Positions 13,963 to 14,591 of a stretch of 14,591 nt of DNA are shown piece after piece. Position numbers and translations under genes: made by a program. The notes under the pieces are model-generated. The model saw nothing but the letters and a program-made list of their open reading frames with translations, was not told the origin of the DNA and did not search any database. This DNA comes from an uncultured Bacilli bacterium (lineage in GTDB: Bacteria; Bacillota_I; Bacilli_A; RF39; UBA660). The DNA is taken from NCBI GenBank assembly GCA_910587725.1, contig CAJUNG010000042.1, positions 1 through 14,591 on the forward strand. The letters are read 5' to 3'. The stretch's first letter is position 1, and each line of letters starts with the position of its first letter.

Positions 13963-14307
13963 ATGGCATATAGAAAATTAGGTCGTGATAATAAACATAG
14001 ACGTAGTATGCTTGCCAATTTAACTAGAGAAGTGATTATGAATGAGCAAGTGACAACGACACTAACTCGTGCAAAAGAAGTTCGTAAGTTTGTGGATAAA
14101 ATGATTACTTACGGAAAAAATGGTAGTTTGGTTTCTCGTAGAAAAGCATTAGCTTTCTTAGAAAATGACACAACTGCTGTGAAAAAAGTATTTGATGAAT
14201 TAGCCCCTCGTTATGAAAAACGAAATGGTGGATATACTAGAATTTTAAAACTAGATGAAAGACGTGGAGATGATGCACAAATGGCAATTATCTCATTAGT
14301 AGATTAG
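13963..14307 (+). CDS. rplQ: 50S ribosomal protein L17
   Basis: L17 is an early 50S assembly protein near the tunnel exit. The 114-residue product starts MAYRKLGRDNKHRRSMLANL, contains TTTLTRAKEVRKFVDKMITYGK near 41-62, and ends in the RYEKRNGGYTRILKLDERRGDDAQMAIISLV region typical of the family. AAGGAGGG precedes the ATG. It is the last gene of the cluster; its stop codon is part of the following terminator hairpin. The ecfA/cbiO genes that often follow rplQ in Bacillota are not here. Confidence 0.98.
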   Translation: MAYRKLGRDNKHRRSMLANLTREVIMNEQVTTTLTRAKEVRKFVDKMITYGKNGSLVSRRKALAFLENDTTAVKKVFDELAPRYEKRNGGYTRILKLDERRGDDAQMAIISLVD

Positions 14308-14328
14308 AAAGTTTCGGCTTTCTTTTTT
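14306..14328 (+). terminator. Rho-independent terminator of the cluster
   Basis: A 6-bp stem pairs 14306-14311 with 14318-14323 around the loop TTTCGG and is followed by a T-run to 14328. The stem begins within the rplQ stop codon. It is short with two G-C pairs, so read-through is possible, but its position at the end of the last gene and the clean T-run fit a terminator. Confidence 0.7.
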
Positions 14329-14366
14329 ATTATAATTTTATTTGCTTTGTTGAATGAATTTTAATA

Positions 14367-14419
14367 AAAAAAACAAACAAATTAGGAAGTTATTTTCTCT
14401 CTTTTTCGTTTGTTTTTTT
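14367..14419. terminator. Probable bidirectional terminator between convergent genes
   Basis: A perfect 12-bp inverted repeat pairs 14367-14378 with 14408-14419. Its outer parts are A7 on the left and T7 on the right, so it looks terminator-like from both strands, with U-tracts forming the base of the stem. The 29-nt loop is AT/pyrimidine-rich. It lies just downstream of the stop of the minus-strand gene and after the rplQ terminator, the expected place for a shared terminator. It has only two G-C pairs. Confidence 0.55.
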
Positions 14420-14421
14420 GT

Positions 14422-14591
14422 TTAGGACTCTAACAGCGAAAGAATTGATTTCTCGCTCATTCCAGAGACTTTAGAAATTTCTGGGATGGTCATATTTTTA
14501 GCAAGACTTTGAATGACTATTTTTTGTCCCTCTTCACGTCCCTCTTCACGTCCTTCTTCACGTCCTTCAACTTGACCGAGTAGATAGCTTC
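14422..14591 (-). CDS. Partial gene: C-terminal end of a probable Rpn / PD-(D/E)XK transposase-like protein
   Basis: Reading the minus strand from the window edge gives 55 residues and a TAA stop at 14422-14424. The visible part starts SYLLGQVEGR, has tandem EEGR units, and then an amphipathic stretch KIVIQSLAKNMTIPEISKV followed by SGMSEKSILSLLES. Glu-Glu-Gly-Arg/Lys repeats before a short helical end are typical of the C-terminus of Rpn-family recombination-promoting nucleases (PD-(D/E)XK transposase-like proteins), often multicopy in gut Bacillota. The catalytic domain lies outside the window, so this rests on the tail alone. A coiled-coil or unrelated protein with such repeats is possible. 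Confidence 0.6.
   Translation of the reverse strand, partial: SYLLGQVEGREEGREEGREEGQKIVIQSLAKNMTIPEISKVSGMSEKSILSLLES
14527..14568. repeat. 12-bp tandem repeat within the Rpn-like gene
   Basis: Three consecutive 12-bp units lie at 14527-14538, 14539-14550 and 14551-14562. The first two are identical, the third differs by one base, and a partial fourth follows to about 14568. On the minus strand each unit encodes Glu-Glu/Gly-Arg residues (the EEGR repeat). In-frame units of 12 bp can vary in number by slippage without breaking the gene. Confidence 0.85.

Noticed and set aside
244..14307. A hidden novel system, mobile element, CRISPR array or RNA gene inside the cluster
   Set aside because: Gene spacing is too tight to hold one, every gene is an identified core gene, and no direct-repeat arrays or tRNA/rRNA-like sequence were seen.
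14331..14336. TATAAT sequence downstream of rplQ
   Set aside because: No -35 box at the right distance and no + strand gene follows; it is part of AT-rich terminator sequence.

Overview
This window holds an almost complete S10-spc-alpha ribosomal protein supercluster, 29 genes in tandem on the + strand, flanked by short non-coding ends and a fragment of an unrelated minus-strand gene. The organism looks like a low-GC Gram-positive bacterium (Bacillota, Bacilli or Mollicutes-like side). The reasons are the AT-rich sequence, strong GGAGG-type ribosome binding sites before most genes, zinc-binding (C+) forms of S14 and L36, and the secY-adk-map-infA-rpmJ-rpsM-rpsK-rpoA-rplQ gene order. All 18 tryptophans in the cluster are TGG and two genes end in TGA, so the standard bacterial code (table 11) fits. 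I cannot name genus or species.

Layout. Positions 1-44 hold a hairpin that probably terminates an upstream gene. Positions 60-117 hold a strong A-tract/extended -10 promoter, followed by a ~120 nt potentially structured leader (about 124-243). The S10 block (244-5365) runs rpsJ-rplC-rplD-rplW-rplB-rpsS-rplV-rpsC-rplP-rpmC-rpsQ. The spc block (5392-12178) runs rplN-rplX-rplE-rpsN-rpsH-rplF-rplR-rpsE-rplO-secY-adk-map-infA-rpmJ and lacks rpmD (L30). The alpha block (12195-14307) is rpsM-rpsK-rpoA-rplQ, ending in a hairpin/T-run terminator. Positions 14308-14421 are non-coding with a second, probably bidirectional terminator. Positions 14422-14591 hold the C-terminal end of a probable Rpn/PD-(D/E)XK transposase-like protein on the minus strand.

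How it works together. Genes are spaced by 1-48 nt or overlap by 1, 4 or 11 nt. I see no convincing internal promoter or terminator, so a single long transcript is likely. It supplies large- and small-subunit proteins, the SecY translocon channel for ribosomes at the membrane, adenylate kinase, methionine aminopeptidase (which trims nascent chains), IF1, and the RNA polymerase alpha subunit.

This is a core housekeeping locus and I do not see a new biological system in it. The points worth a second look are departures from family norms: a ~55-residue acidic tail on L3, a strongly altered beta-hairpin tip in L22, a degenerate P-loop and shortened zinc knuckle in Adk, loss of rpmD, near-absence of TGA stop codons with heavy TAG use, the structured rpsJ leader, and the repeat-bearing Rpn-like fragment at the right edge.
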